From the NCBI RefSeq assembly GCF_013409985.1, contig NZ_JACCBY010000005.1, positions 124,001-188,000 on the forward strand: DNA of 64,000 nt, given 5' to 3'. The notes below the pieces were generated by a model. That model was not told where the DNA came from and did not search any database. It was given only the letters and a program-made list of their open reading frames with translations. Numbering within the stretch: the first letter of the stretch is position 1; each line of letters begins with the position of its first letter. A program made the translations under genes and the position numbers. Below, in pieces: positions 56,268 through 64,000 of this stretch. The stretch comes from Sphingomonas melonis (GTDB lineage: Bacteria > Pseudomonadota > Alphaproteobacteria > Sphingomonadales > Sphingomonadaceae).

Positions 56268-56878
56268 GCAAGGCGAAGACGGCCGCCAAGACGGTCGAAC
56301 GGGCGGATCGCCAGCTGACGCACGAGGCAGCGGCGAACCGCGATACGGTGCCGGTCCGCTTCGCCAGTTTCCTGGGCGAGGTCGCCGACCAGCCGCAGCT
56401 GATCACCGCCTCGATCGCGACGATGGCGGCAGGGCTGGTCGGGCGCCGCCCCGACCTCGTCCGCGGCGGCGCACGCATGCTCGCCGCGCACCTCGTCGCC
56501 ACCGGGATCAAGAGCGCGATCAAACATTCGATCGACCGCACCCGCCCCGCCAAGGCGATCGACGACGGACAGCACCGCTTCGAAGCGGGCGACAGCCACG
56601 ATCACGACCTCAGCTCGTTTCCCTCGGGCCACACCGCCGGCGCGGTAGCAGTGGCGCGTGCCGCCTCGCGCGAGATCGACGGGGCCGCCACGCCCGCCGC
56701 GCTCGGCGTCGCCGCCGTGGCGGCGATCCAGCCGGTCGCGGGCAACCACTACCTCTCCGACGTGCTCGTCGGCGGCGCGATCGGCTGGGCATCGGAAGCT
56801 TTGGTCGACGCCCTGTTCAACCGCCTCGTGCCGCCGCAAGGCGAAGTGATACAACCATTTGCGGGCAAGTTGCGCTAG
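56264..56878 (+). CDS. PAP2-family phosphatase
   Basis: The 204-residue membrane phosphatase has motifs KHSIDRTRP (KX6RP), FPSGHTAGA (PSGH) and a GNHYLSDVLVG segment (the SRX5HX3D part with the second catalytic His). It acts on lipid phosphates such as undecaprenyl or phosphatidate; the substrate is unknown. The GTG start overlaps the FNT stop. Confidence 0.85.
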   Translation: MSKAKTAAKTVERADRQLTHEAAANRDTVPVRFASFLGEVADQPQLITASIATMAAGLVGRRPDLVRGGARMLAAHLVATGIKSAIKHSIDRTRPAKAIDDGQHRFEAGDSHDHDLSSFPSGHTAGAVAVARAASREIDGAATPAALGVAAVAAIQPVAGNHYLSDVLVGGAIGWASEALVDALFNRLVPPQGEVIQPFAGKLR

Positions 56879-56922
56879 GCTTGCCGATCCTGTCATGGTA
56901 GGTCAGCCGATACGGACGCGTT

Positions 56923-57267
56923 ATGAGCACACCTCCCGAACCGACCCGCGAAAAGCGCAACAGCGTCATCGTCCGCGCCGCGATCCGCTTGCCCGATGGC
57001 GCGGTGAGCGAGCGGCGGGTGCGCAATCTGTCGCGCTCGGGGGCGTGCATCGACCATGACGGCGAACTCAGCACCGGCATGATGCTGCACATCGCCATGG
57101 GTCGCATCGCCGACCTCACCGGAGAGGTGGTCTGGGTCAAGGACCGGCTTGCCGGCATCCGCTTTGCCGAACCGATCGACCTCGACGAGGCCCGCAAGCC
57201 GCGCGGCGTCACCGCGGTTCCCAAAGCGGGCTGGATGGCCGAGATCAACGACGCCTATCGGCGATAA
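56923..57267 (+). CDS. PilZ domain protein
   Basis: The 114-residue protein binds cyclic di-GMP by its RVRNLSRSGACID motif and the basic N-terminal strand (KRNSVIVRAAI). No output domain is fused. It may bind a partner, and the GGDEF/EAL protein at 34.9 kb could change the signal level. It is the last of the three plus-strand genes lying between trmB and metK. Confidence 0.85.
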   Translation: MSTPPEPTREKRNSVIVRAAIRLPDGAVSERRVRNLSRSGACIDHDGELSTGMMLHIAMGRIADLTGEVVWVKDRLAGIRFAEPIDLDEARKPRGVTAVPKAGWMAEINDAYRR

Positions 57268-57382
57268 GCGCGGCGGGCGGAACGGCATCCGCCGCCCCTC
57301 GTGCCGCGCCACTGCGGATTGATGGCCATCGGAACGGCCCTTGGGCGGCGTGGATAAGGTCGGATCGCGAACCCCGTCGCCA

Positions 57383-57425
57383 GAAACGAAAACACCCTCC
57401 CGCGACCAGCGGCGCGGGAGGGTGT
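57383..57425 (-). terminator. Intrinsic terminator of metK
   Basis: ACACCCTCCCGCG and CGCGGGAGGGTGT (57392-57404, 57413-57425) make a 13-bp stem with an 8-base loop, followed on the minus strand by TTTTCGTTTC. It stands about 25 bp after the metK stop. Confidence 0.85.
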
Positions 57426-57450
57426 CCGAAAGGCTATCCTGATCGACGGA

Positions 57451-58668
<1,218 letters not shown>

Positions 58669-58683
58669 CACTGCCTCATAACG

Positions 58684-58703
58684 ATATAAAGATGCCTTTA
58701 TAT
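58684..58703 (-). promoter_or_regulatory. 20-bp inverted repeat in the metK leader
   Basis: The two arms ATATAAAG and CTTTATAT are perfect, with a 4-base centre (ATGC on the plus strand). It lies 16-35 bp before the metK ATG, within the 42-bp gap to lnt. An AT-rich perfect palindrome in such a GC-rich genome is likely to be an operator, perhaps for an ArsR-type methionine-cycle regulator. It could alternatively act as an RNA hairpin. Confidence 0.7.
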
Positions 58704-58710
58704 GTCGCTC

Positions 58711-60252
58711 CTAACGCGCACGGCGGCGGATGGCAATCGCCGCCGCCGCGAAGCCGAGCGCGACGATCAGCGCCGCCCAATTCCCCAATCGGCTGAACAA
58801 TGTGGGCGGCAGGGCCGGCGGCATCGGCATCTCGATCGCGCCCGCCTTCTCGTGCGGAACGGTGGCGAGCAACGTGCCGTCGGCGGCGATCACCGCCGAA
58901 ATCCCGGTCGGAGTCGAGCGGACGATCGGCAGCCCCTCCTCGATCGCGCGCATCCGCGCCTGCGCGAGGTGCTGCGGCGGCCCCCAGCGCCCGAACCAGG
59001 CGTCGGTCGACGGATTGAAGAGGATCGCGGGGCGATGCGCCTCGTCGACGGTGCGGCCCGAGAAGATGATCTCGTAGCAGATCTGGAAACCGATCGCGCC
59101 GAAGCCGGGGATCGTCAGCGTCCGCGGCCCCGGACCGTCGTCGAAGTCGAAGTCGCCCGGCACCAGCCGCGCGAGGCCGAGCGGCTTGAGCAGCCACGGC
59201 ACCGGCAGGTACTCGCCGAACGGCACCAGATGCGCCTTGTCGTAGCGGCCGACGATACGCGCGCGGGCATCGAGCGCGAACACCGAGTTGGACGCGCCCG
59301 CGACGTCCTCCGCGGCGTCGAAGCGCAGCGGCGTATGGCCGGTCATCAGCACGTCGCGCGGCCCCAGCAACCGGGCCAGCCGCCAGCGGTTGAACAAGGG
59401 GCTCTGCCCGTCATAGATCCAGCGCGGATAGCCGCTTTCCAGATAGTCGCGGATCACCCCCTCGGGCCACAGCACCAGCCGCGGCCGCGGTCCGGGCGTC
59501 CCCGACTGGCGGATCAGCGCGGCGAGCATCACCTCCTGATCGCCCTCGCCGCGTGCGTCCTGCCCGACATTGGGCTGTACGACGCGGAGCAGCGGGGCAT
59601 CGGCGCGTGGCGGCGGCGCCTGCGTCCACAGCGCCGACAGCGCGGCGAGCGCCAGCGCCGCGGCAAGCCCCGCCGGCAACCGCCAGCGCCGCTGCGGCAC
59701 GAGCAGCAGCGACACGGCGGCGAGCACCGTCACCCCCGACAGCGCATAGGTGCCGATCCACGCCGACAGCCGCGCGACGCCGATCACCGGCAGCCAGATC
59801 ACGCCGATCGGGTCCCAAGCATAGCCGCTGAACACAACGCTGCGCAGATATTCGCTGGCGATCCACGCCGCCGCGAAGACCAGCGCATAGCCGGCGTCGG
59901 GCCGCTCGCGGCGGCCGAAGCGCCAGCCGATGCCGGCGGCGGCCATCGGGAAGATCGCCAGATACAGCGCCAGCCCGACCGCGGCGAAGTAGCCGAGCAC
60001 CGGCGGCATCTTGTCCTGGAAGTCGAAGGCGTGCTGGAACCAGTTGTTGTTGATCGTGAAGTGCCCGACGCCCCAGCACCAGCCAAGCCACAGGGCCCGC
60101 CGCCCGCTGGCCACACGGTGGACCAGCGCGGCGAGCCCGGCGAGGCCGAGCAGGGTCAACGGCCACAACTGCAACGGCGCGAACCCGGTCGCGGCGATCG
60201 CGCCGAGCAGCAGCGCGACAAGGGCAGGACGGCGGGCGAGAAAGGCGGGCAT
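58711..60252 (-). CDS. lnt: Apolipoprotein N-acyltransferase
   Basis: Lnt adds the third acyl chain to lipoproteins in the inner membrane. The 513-residue polytopic protein ends with a nitrilase domain: catalytic triad Glu (LVLWPEG), Lys ([14 protein letters not shown]) and Cys (QICYEIIF). Start ATG 60252 follows a less likely upstream ATG. It is cotranscribed with metK in many alphaproteobacteria. Confidence 0.93.
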   Translation of the reverse strand: MPAFLARRPALVALLLGAIAATGFAPLQLWPLTLLGLAGLAALVHRVASGRRALWLGWCWGVGHFTINNNWFQHAFDFQDKMPPVLGYFAAVGLALYLAIFPMAAAGIGWRFGRRERPDAGYALVFAAAWIASEYLRSVVFSGYAWDPIGVIWLPVIGVARLSAWIGTYALSGVTVLAAVSLLLVPQRRWRLPAGLAAALALAALSALWTQAPPPRADAPLLRVVQPNVGQDARGEGDQEVMLAALIRQSGTPGPRPRLVLWPEGVIRDYLESGYPRWIYDGQSPLFNRWRLARLLGPRDVLMTGHTPLRFDAAEDVAGASNSVFALDARARIVGRYDKAHLVPFGEYLPVPWLLKPLGLARLVPGDFDFDDGPGPRTLTIPGFGAIGFQICYEIIFSGRTVDEAHRPAILFNPSTDAWFGRWGPPQHLAQARMRAIEEGLPIVRSTPTGISAVIAADGTLLATVPHEKAGAIEMPMPPALPPTLFSRLGNWAALIVALGFAAAAIAIRRRAR

Positions 60253-60355
60253 GCGGCGCCGTGTAGCGCGCGGCAAACCCGATGTCCTCCCCCGCCGGCT
60301 TGGGGGATCGCATAGGGGTGCGCATTGTTCGCCCCGCGCTGTCCAGGACGCGCCC

Positions 60356-60461
60356 CGTCACCCCGGACTCGGTCCGGGTCCACCGTGCCGCAAGGGAATG
60401 GTGCCGCCGCAAGCCTTGCTCCTCGCCGCAGAGTGGACCCCGGACCCAGTCCGGGGTGACG
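60356..60461. repeat. Long intergenic palindrome, family B copy 3
   Basis: The arms CGTCACCCCGGACTCGGTCCG and CGGACCCAGTCCGGGGTGACG sit between divergent lnt and VOC genes. The spacer includes CTCCTCGCCGCAGAGTGGACC, shared with the 12747 and 47354 copies. Confidence 0.85.
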
Positions 60462-60526
60462 ATCGTGATGAGGACGCCGAAGGAATTGCGGTGGCGCACG
60501 CCAGCGCCCTCCCCTACCTTCGCGCC

Positions 60527-60961
60527 ATGTCGCTGCGCCCTTTCCATCTCGCCTTCCCGGTCCACGATCTCGCCGCGGCGCGTGCCTTCTACGGCGGCGT
60601 GCTCGGCTGTCCCGAGGGGCGCTCCAGCGAGCAATGGATCGACTTCGACCTGTTCGGTCATCAGATCGTCGCGCATCTCGACCCCGCCGCCCGCGCCGTA
60701 CAGGTCGCCAACGCGGTCGACGGCCACCACGTCCCCGTGCCGCATTTCGGCGTCGTCCTCACCATGGCCGACTGGCAGGCGCTCAGCGAGCGCGTCGCGG
60801 CGGCCGGCGTGACCTTCGGCATCCCCCCGCACGTCCGCTTCCGCGGCGAGGCGGGCGAGCAGGCGACGATGTTCTTTGCCGACCCTTCGGGCAACGCGCT
60901 CGAGTTCAAGGCGTTCGGGGACGATGCGATGCTGTTCGCGACGACGAAGGATCACCAATGA
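60527..60961 (+). CDS. VOC family protein
   Basis: The 144-residue glyoxalase-like protein begins with a beta-alpha-beta unit [19 protein letters not shown], and ends with the [15 protein letters not shown] strand. The reaction is unknown. The stop overlaps the next start (ATGA), so it is coupled with the PHA-region gene. Confidence 0.85.
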   Translation: MSLRPFHLAFPVHDLAAARAFYGGVLGCPEGRSSEQWIDFDLFGHQIVAHLDPAARAVQVANAVDGHHVPVPHFGVVLTMADWQALSERVAAAGVTFGIPPHVRFRGEAGEQATMFFADPSGNALEFKAFGDDAMLFATTKDHQ

Positions 60962-61260
60962 GCGCCCCGATCGAACTCAACATTCCCCATCAACTCGGCA
61001 AGACCGCGGTGCGCGAGCGGCTCGACGGCGGCATCGGCAAGATCGGCCGGCTGATCCCGGGCGGCGCGCAGGTCGAGCATCGCTGGGAGGGCGACACGAT
61101 GCACTTCAACGTCGCCGCCATGGGCCAGACGATCGGCTGCCGCGCGACCGTATCGGACAGCAACGTCCATGCGATCGTCGACCTGCCCGGCTTCCTCGGC
61201 CTGTTCGCCGGCAAGATCCGCGACGTGATCCAGCAGGAAGCGCCGAAACTGCTGAAGTGA
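60958..61260 (+). CDS. PHA-granule-region family small protein (paralogue 2)
   Basis: The 100-residue protein shares its layout with the 15568 paralogue: [32 protein letters not shown] and a C-terminal helix [18 protein letters not shown]. Here it is coupled to a VOC gene. Function unknown. Confidence 0.8.
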   Translation: MSAPIELNIPHQLGKTAVRERLDGGIGKIGRLIPGGAQVEHRWEGDTMHFNVAAMGQTIGCRATVSDSNVHAIVDLPGFLGLFAGKIRDVIQQEAPKLLK

Positions 61261-61340
61261 AACCGTGAACCCTCTCCGCCGGGCGAGGCTTTCTTCTGGC
61301 CCCGCGGCGATGAGGCTCGGCAGGGCTGCCCGAAACGATC

Positions 61341-61447
61341 CGTCACCCCGGACTCGTTCCGGGGTCCACCGGGCCACACGAGCGAGGTGTCACCTCCAGC
61401 CCCTCTCCTCGCCGCAGGATGGACCCCGGAACCAGTCCGGGGTGACG
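61341..61447. repeat. Long intergenic palindrome, family B copy 4
   Basis: The arms CGTCACCCCGGACTCGTTCCG and CGGAACCAGTCCGGGGTGACG (one mismatch) close a spacer with CTCCTCGCCGCAGGATGGACC. It lies between the converging PHA-region gene and regA. Confidence 0.85.
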
Positions 61448-61517
61448 GTGTGGACATGGATAGCGGCGCATTCGCTTGGTGAAGACACACGCCTCCCCGT
61501 GCCGGGACGGAGTCGCC

Positions 61518-62051
61518 TCACCCCATGTGCCGCTTGTCGAGCTTCCGCGCCAGCGTCCGCCGGTGCATCCCCAGCCGCCGCGCCGCTTCGGAGATGTTGA
61601 AGTCCACGTCCGCCAGCGTCTGGTGGATATGCTCCCATTCCAACGTCTTGATCGAGGTCGGCGGTGCCGCGGCGATGGTCGCGCCGGCATCGCCGTCGAT
61701 CCGCGCGAACGCCGCCTCGATATCGTCGGTGTTCGCCGGCTTGGTCAGGTAATTGGTCGCGCCGAGCTTGATCGCCTCGACCGCGGTCGCGATGCTGGCG
61801 AAACCGGTCAGCACCACGATCTTGATGCCCGGATCGATCGCATGGATCGCCGCGACGCAGGTCAGCCCCGACGCGCCGCCCAGCCGCAGGTCGACCACCG
61901 CATGATCGGGCTTGAAGTCGGCCACCGCCGCCTCCAGCCCGTCCGGCCCCGGCAGCATCGTCACCGCATAGCCGCGCCGCTCGAACGAGCGTCCCAGTGT
62001 ACGCGCGAAATTGGCGTCGTCCTCGACGATCAGCAGCCGCCGCTCGCTCAT
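61518..62051 (-). CDS. regA: RegA/ActR-type response regulator
   Basis: The 177 residues comprise a receiver domain with phospho-acceptor Asp54 (VVDLRLG) and Lys104 (YLTKPA), a Pro/Ala linker, and a Fis-type helix-turn-helix (ISEAARRLGMHRRTLARKL). RegA-type regulators control redox-linked genes such as respiratory and photosynthetic operons. The ATG overlaps the stop of the kinase gene (ATGA). Confidence 0.92.
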   Translation of the reverse strand: MSERRLLIVEDDANFARTLGRSFERRGYAVTMLPGPDGLEAAVADFKPDHAVVDLRLGGASGLTCVAAIHAIDPGIKIVVLTGFASIATAVEAIKLGATNYLTKPANTDDIEAAFARIDGDAGATIAAAPPTSIKTLEWEHIHQTLADVDFNISEAARRLGMHRRTLARKLDKRHMG

Positions 62052-63328
62052 GCCCCCTCCTCCAGCGCCAGCGCCGCCACCGGCAGGCGCAGCACCATTT
62101 CCGCGCCGCCGGCGATGTTGCGCGCCTCCAGTCCGCCGCCCAGCGTCCGCAGCACGTTGGTGGCGAGGAACAGCCCCAGCCCGGCGCCGCGCCGCTCCTT
62201 GCTGGTGTTATAGGGCTTGCCGATCCCGGCGAGCACCGCCGGCGGAAAGCCGCTGCCATTGTCGCGCACGGTCAGCACGATCGTCGCCTCGTCCACCGTG
62301 GCGATCAGCGTGATCGCCGACGCGCCCGCCTCCGCGGCATTGTCGAGCAGGTTGGTCAGCGCCTGGCCGAGCGCGCGGTCGGCGACGATCGGCCGATCCT
62401 CGCCGATCCGATCCTCGAACGTCACCGGCCCCGGCCAGACCGCGACGATGCCGGACAGGAAGCGGCGCAACGTGGTGCGCTCGGGCGCCTCGCCGGTGAC
62501 CTCGCCCGCGGCGAACAGGATGCCCGAGACGATCGTCTTGCAGCGCATCACCTCGGCCTGCATCTCGTCGACCTCGGCGGCGAGGCGCGGCTCGGCGCGG
62601 ATCGCCGGCTCGCTCTTCCAGTCGCCGAGCAGCACCAGGATCGACGCCAGCGGCGTCCCGAGCTCGTGCGCCGCGCCGCTGGCGAGCAGGCCCATCCGGA
62701 CGATATGGTCCTCCTCGGCGGCGCGCTGGCGCATCGCGGCGAGATGCGCGTCGCGGCTGCGCAGATTGGCGGCGATGCGCGTCACGAACAATACGAGCAG
62801 CACCGCCGCCAGCACGAAATTCGCCCACAGGCCGATGACATAGACCGGCGACAGATGCGTCGCGAACCACGGCGGCAGCGCCAGCGGCGGGCTGAGCAGC
62901 GCGACCAGCGCGAGCGCCACGGCGGTCAGCCCGACCAGCGCCCAGCTCGTCCAGGCGTGGAGCAGCACCGCGCCCATCACCACCTGCAACAGGTACAGCG
63001 ACACGAACGGATTGGACGCACCGCCGCTGAGATAAAGCTGCACCGACAAAGCGGCGACGTCGCAGGCGAGCGACCCGAACAGCTGGAAATTGGTCACCGG
63101 CCAATGCGGATGGCCCAGCCAGGTGATGACGTTGAGCATGACCAGCGCCGCCAGCACCACGCCCATCGCGATGATCGGCAGGCGGATGCCCAGGCCGTAA
63201 TGGACGATCAGGATCGTCGCGAGCTGCCCGCCGACCGCCATCCAGCGCAACAGCACCAGCAGCCGCATGTTGCGCGCCGCGGCATCCTCGGGCGCGGGCG
63301 GCGGCAGGCGGGGCGGCTGGGTCGGCAT
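62048..63328 (-). CDS. regB: RegB/PrrB/ActS-type redox sensor kinase
   Basis: The 426-residue sensor has six membrane helices (about 25-185), the quinone-site heptapeptide GGASNPF (102-108), the H-box AAHELGTPLASI with His221, a conserved redox Cys263 in MRCKTIVSGI, and G boxes in the C-terminus (DNGSGFPP, RRGAGLGLFLATN). All features of a quinone-sensing RegB kinase are kept. ATG 63328 is used, although the frame is open upstream through the duplicated region. No clear ribosome binding site is seen. Confidence 0.9.
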   Translation of the reverse strand: MPTQPPRLPPPAPEDAAARNMRLLVLLRWMAVGGQLATILIVHYGLGIRLPIIAMGVVLAALVMLNVITWLGHPHWPVTNFQLFGSLACDVAALSVQLYLSGGASNPFVSLYLLQVVMGAVLLHAWTSWALVGLTAVALALVALLSPPLALPPWFATHLSPVYVIGLWANFVLAAVLLVLFVTRIAANLRSRDAHLAAMRQRAAEEDHIVRMGLLASGAAHELGTPLASILVLLGDWKSEPAIRAEPRLAAEVDEMQAEVMRCKTIVSGILFAAGEVTGEAPERTTLRRFLSGIVAVWPGPVTFEDRIGEDRPIVADRALGQALTNLLDNAAEAGASAITLIATVDEATIVLTVRDNGSGFPPAVLAGIGKPYNTSKERRGAGLGLFLATNVLRTLGGGLEARNIAGGAEMVLRLPVAALALEEGA

Positions 63329-63760
63329 CGCATCGATGTAGGCGCGTTTGCGGCCGAGCGCCACGCACGCAAGGCTGACGTGGGGCTCGACACAATGCCC
63401 CGAAAACCCGTCGCCCCGGACGGATTCCGGGGTCCACTGTGCGGCGAGGAGGCTGGCAGGAGGGGAAACCATGCCCCCAATGCACGATCAGGATCGTCGC
63501 GAGCTGTCCGCCGACCGCCATCCAGCGCAACAGCACCAGCAGCCGCATGGTGCGCGCCGCGGCATCCTCGGGCGCGGGCGGCGGCAGGCGGCGCGGCTAG
63601 GTTGGCATCGCATCGATGTAGGCGCATTTGCGGCCGAGCGCCACGCATGCAGGACTGATGTGGGGCTCGTCACGTTGCCCCGAAAATCCGTCACCCCGGA
63701 CGGGTTCCGGGGTCCACTGTGCGGCGAGGAGGCTGGGAGGACGGGAAACCATGCCCCCGC
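63199..63760. repeat. 280-bp tandem duplication of the regB 5' end
   Basis: Unit 1 (63201-63480) and unit 2 (63481-63760) match at a constant offset of 280 without indels and with about 20 substitutions. Unit 1 includes the first ~43 codons of regB and its leader plus the left arm of a family B palindrome. In unit 2 the start ATG is followed by TAG at codon 4, so the second copy is a dead fragment. Confidence 0.9.
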
Positions 63761-63795
63761 GGCCCGGTGGACCCCGGAACCGGTCCGGGGTGACG
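63689..63795. repeat. Long intergenic palindrome, family B copy 5
   Basis: This full copy with arms CGTCACCCCGGACGGGTTCC and GGAACCGGTCCGGGGTGACG ends the tandem duplication. Unit 1 retains only the left arm at about 63409-63437. Confidence 0.8.
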
Positions 63796-63840
63796 GGACG
63801 GATGCAGAGGCGGCCCGCGCAGCGCGAGCCGCCCCCCGTC

Positions 63841-64000
63841 TTACTTCAGCTTCGCGGCCGTCTCGGCGATCCGCTTGCCCTGATAGCGCGCGCCGGCGAG
63901 CTCTTCCTCGTGCGGCTGGCGCGAGCCGTCACCTGCGGCGATCGTCGTCGCGCCGTAGGGCGAACCGCCGCGCACTTCGTCGACGCCCATCTGCCCCTGG
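63841..64000 (-). CDS. wrbA: NAD(P)H:quinone oxidoreductase WrbA (C-terminal part)
   Basis: Only the last ~53 codons lie in the window. The frame reads [20 protein letters not shown], then [12 protein letters not shown] and ends [10 protein letters not shown], the C-terminus of the WrbA flavodoxin-like quinone reductase. The stop TAA is at 63841-63843. Confidence 0.85.
   Translation of the reverse strand, partial: QGQMGVDEVRGGSPYGATTIAAGDGSRQPHEEELAGARYQGKRIAETAAKLK

Noticed and set aside
58669..58710. SAM riboswitch upstream of metK
   Set aside because: The gap is only 42 bp, too short for known SAM riboswitch folds; the palindrome suits a protein operator better.
63208..63648. 146-codon minus-strand ORF over the duplicated region
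   Set aside because: It runs through both duplicate units in a frame that does not match regB and is Arg/Ala-rich.

Overview
The window is 64 kb of a high-G+C alphaproteobacterial chromosome, almost certainly a sphingomonad (Sphingomonas or a close relative). The clues are the PdhC/Lpd, ChpT, RegB/RegA, UPF0262 and PHA-granule-region proteins, the lnt/metK/trmB cluster, and several families of palindromic intergenic repeats of a type abundant in Sphingomonadaceae. Assignment rests on protein family content and gene order only; no rRNA gene is present.

Left edge (1-3143), accessory: a strip of minus-strand genes ends next to a tRNA-Glu gene whose 3' end faces it, the usual layout for a prophage or island inserted at a tRNA. 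It holds a small membrane/coiled-coil protein, an SGNH-like hydrolase that lacks its N-terminal catalytic block, and a tightly coupled three-gene module of unknown function (TIGR04255-like protein, a GWDG-motif protein, and an unrecognised protein). No integrase is visible; the rest of the element would lie to the left of the window.

Core chromosome (3.4-20.4 kb): recJ; dnaX-ybaB; mtgA; an FAD amine-oxidase-like gene carrying an in-frame palindromic insertion; rpoH; rluD; an M67 peptidase; chpT; a formaldehyde detoxification run (adhC-VOC-fghA); purL; an iron-storage pair bfd-bfr preceded by two identical inverted repeats; a glycine-zipper protein and a cyclophilin. A two-gene glycan-modification unit (acetyltransferase plus a two-domain glycosyltransferase, 21.0-23.4 kb) looks transferred. 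Next come a Hpt protein, the yfgM-bamB-der operon, panB, an ArsC-like gene, a cluster of hairpin repeats, nadE, and a three-gene inositol-phosphate operon (CDP-alcohol phosphotransferase, myo-inositol-1-phosphate synthase, CTP:inositol-phosphate cytidylyltransferase-like).

Right half (34.9-64 kb): a membrane GGDEF/EAL protein; a polytopic membrane protein; lpd, a thioesterase, a small membrane protein and pdhC; a universal stress protein; an M28 peptidase; cell-wall enzymes (S11 carboxypeptidase, L,D-transpeptidase, later an M15 carboxypeptidase); dnaB; UPF0262-GH25-cdd; RcnB-like, fRMsr, arfB and RluA genes; trmB and metK-lnt separated by a plus-strand FNT transporter/PAP2/PilZ insertion; a second VOC/PHA-region pair; and a RegB/RegA redox two-component system. 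The start of regB has been duplicated in tandem (280 bp, no indels), leaving a dead fragment. The window ends inside wrbA.

Across the window, intergenic gaps hold at least four families of long imperfect palindromes. One member of a further family is embedded in frame inside a coding sequence.
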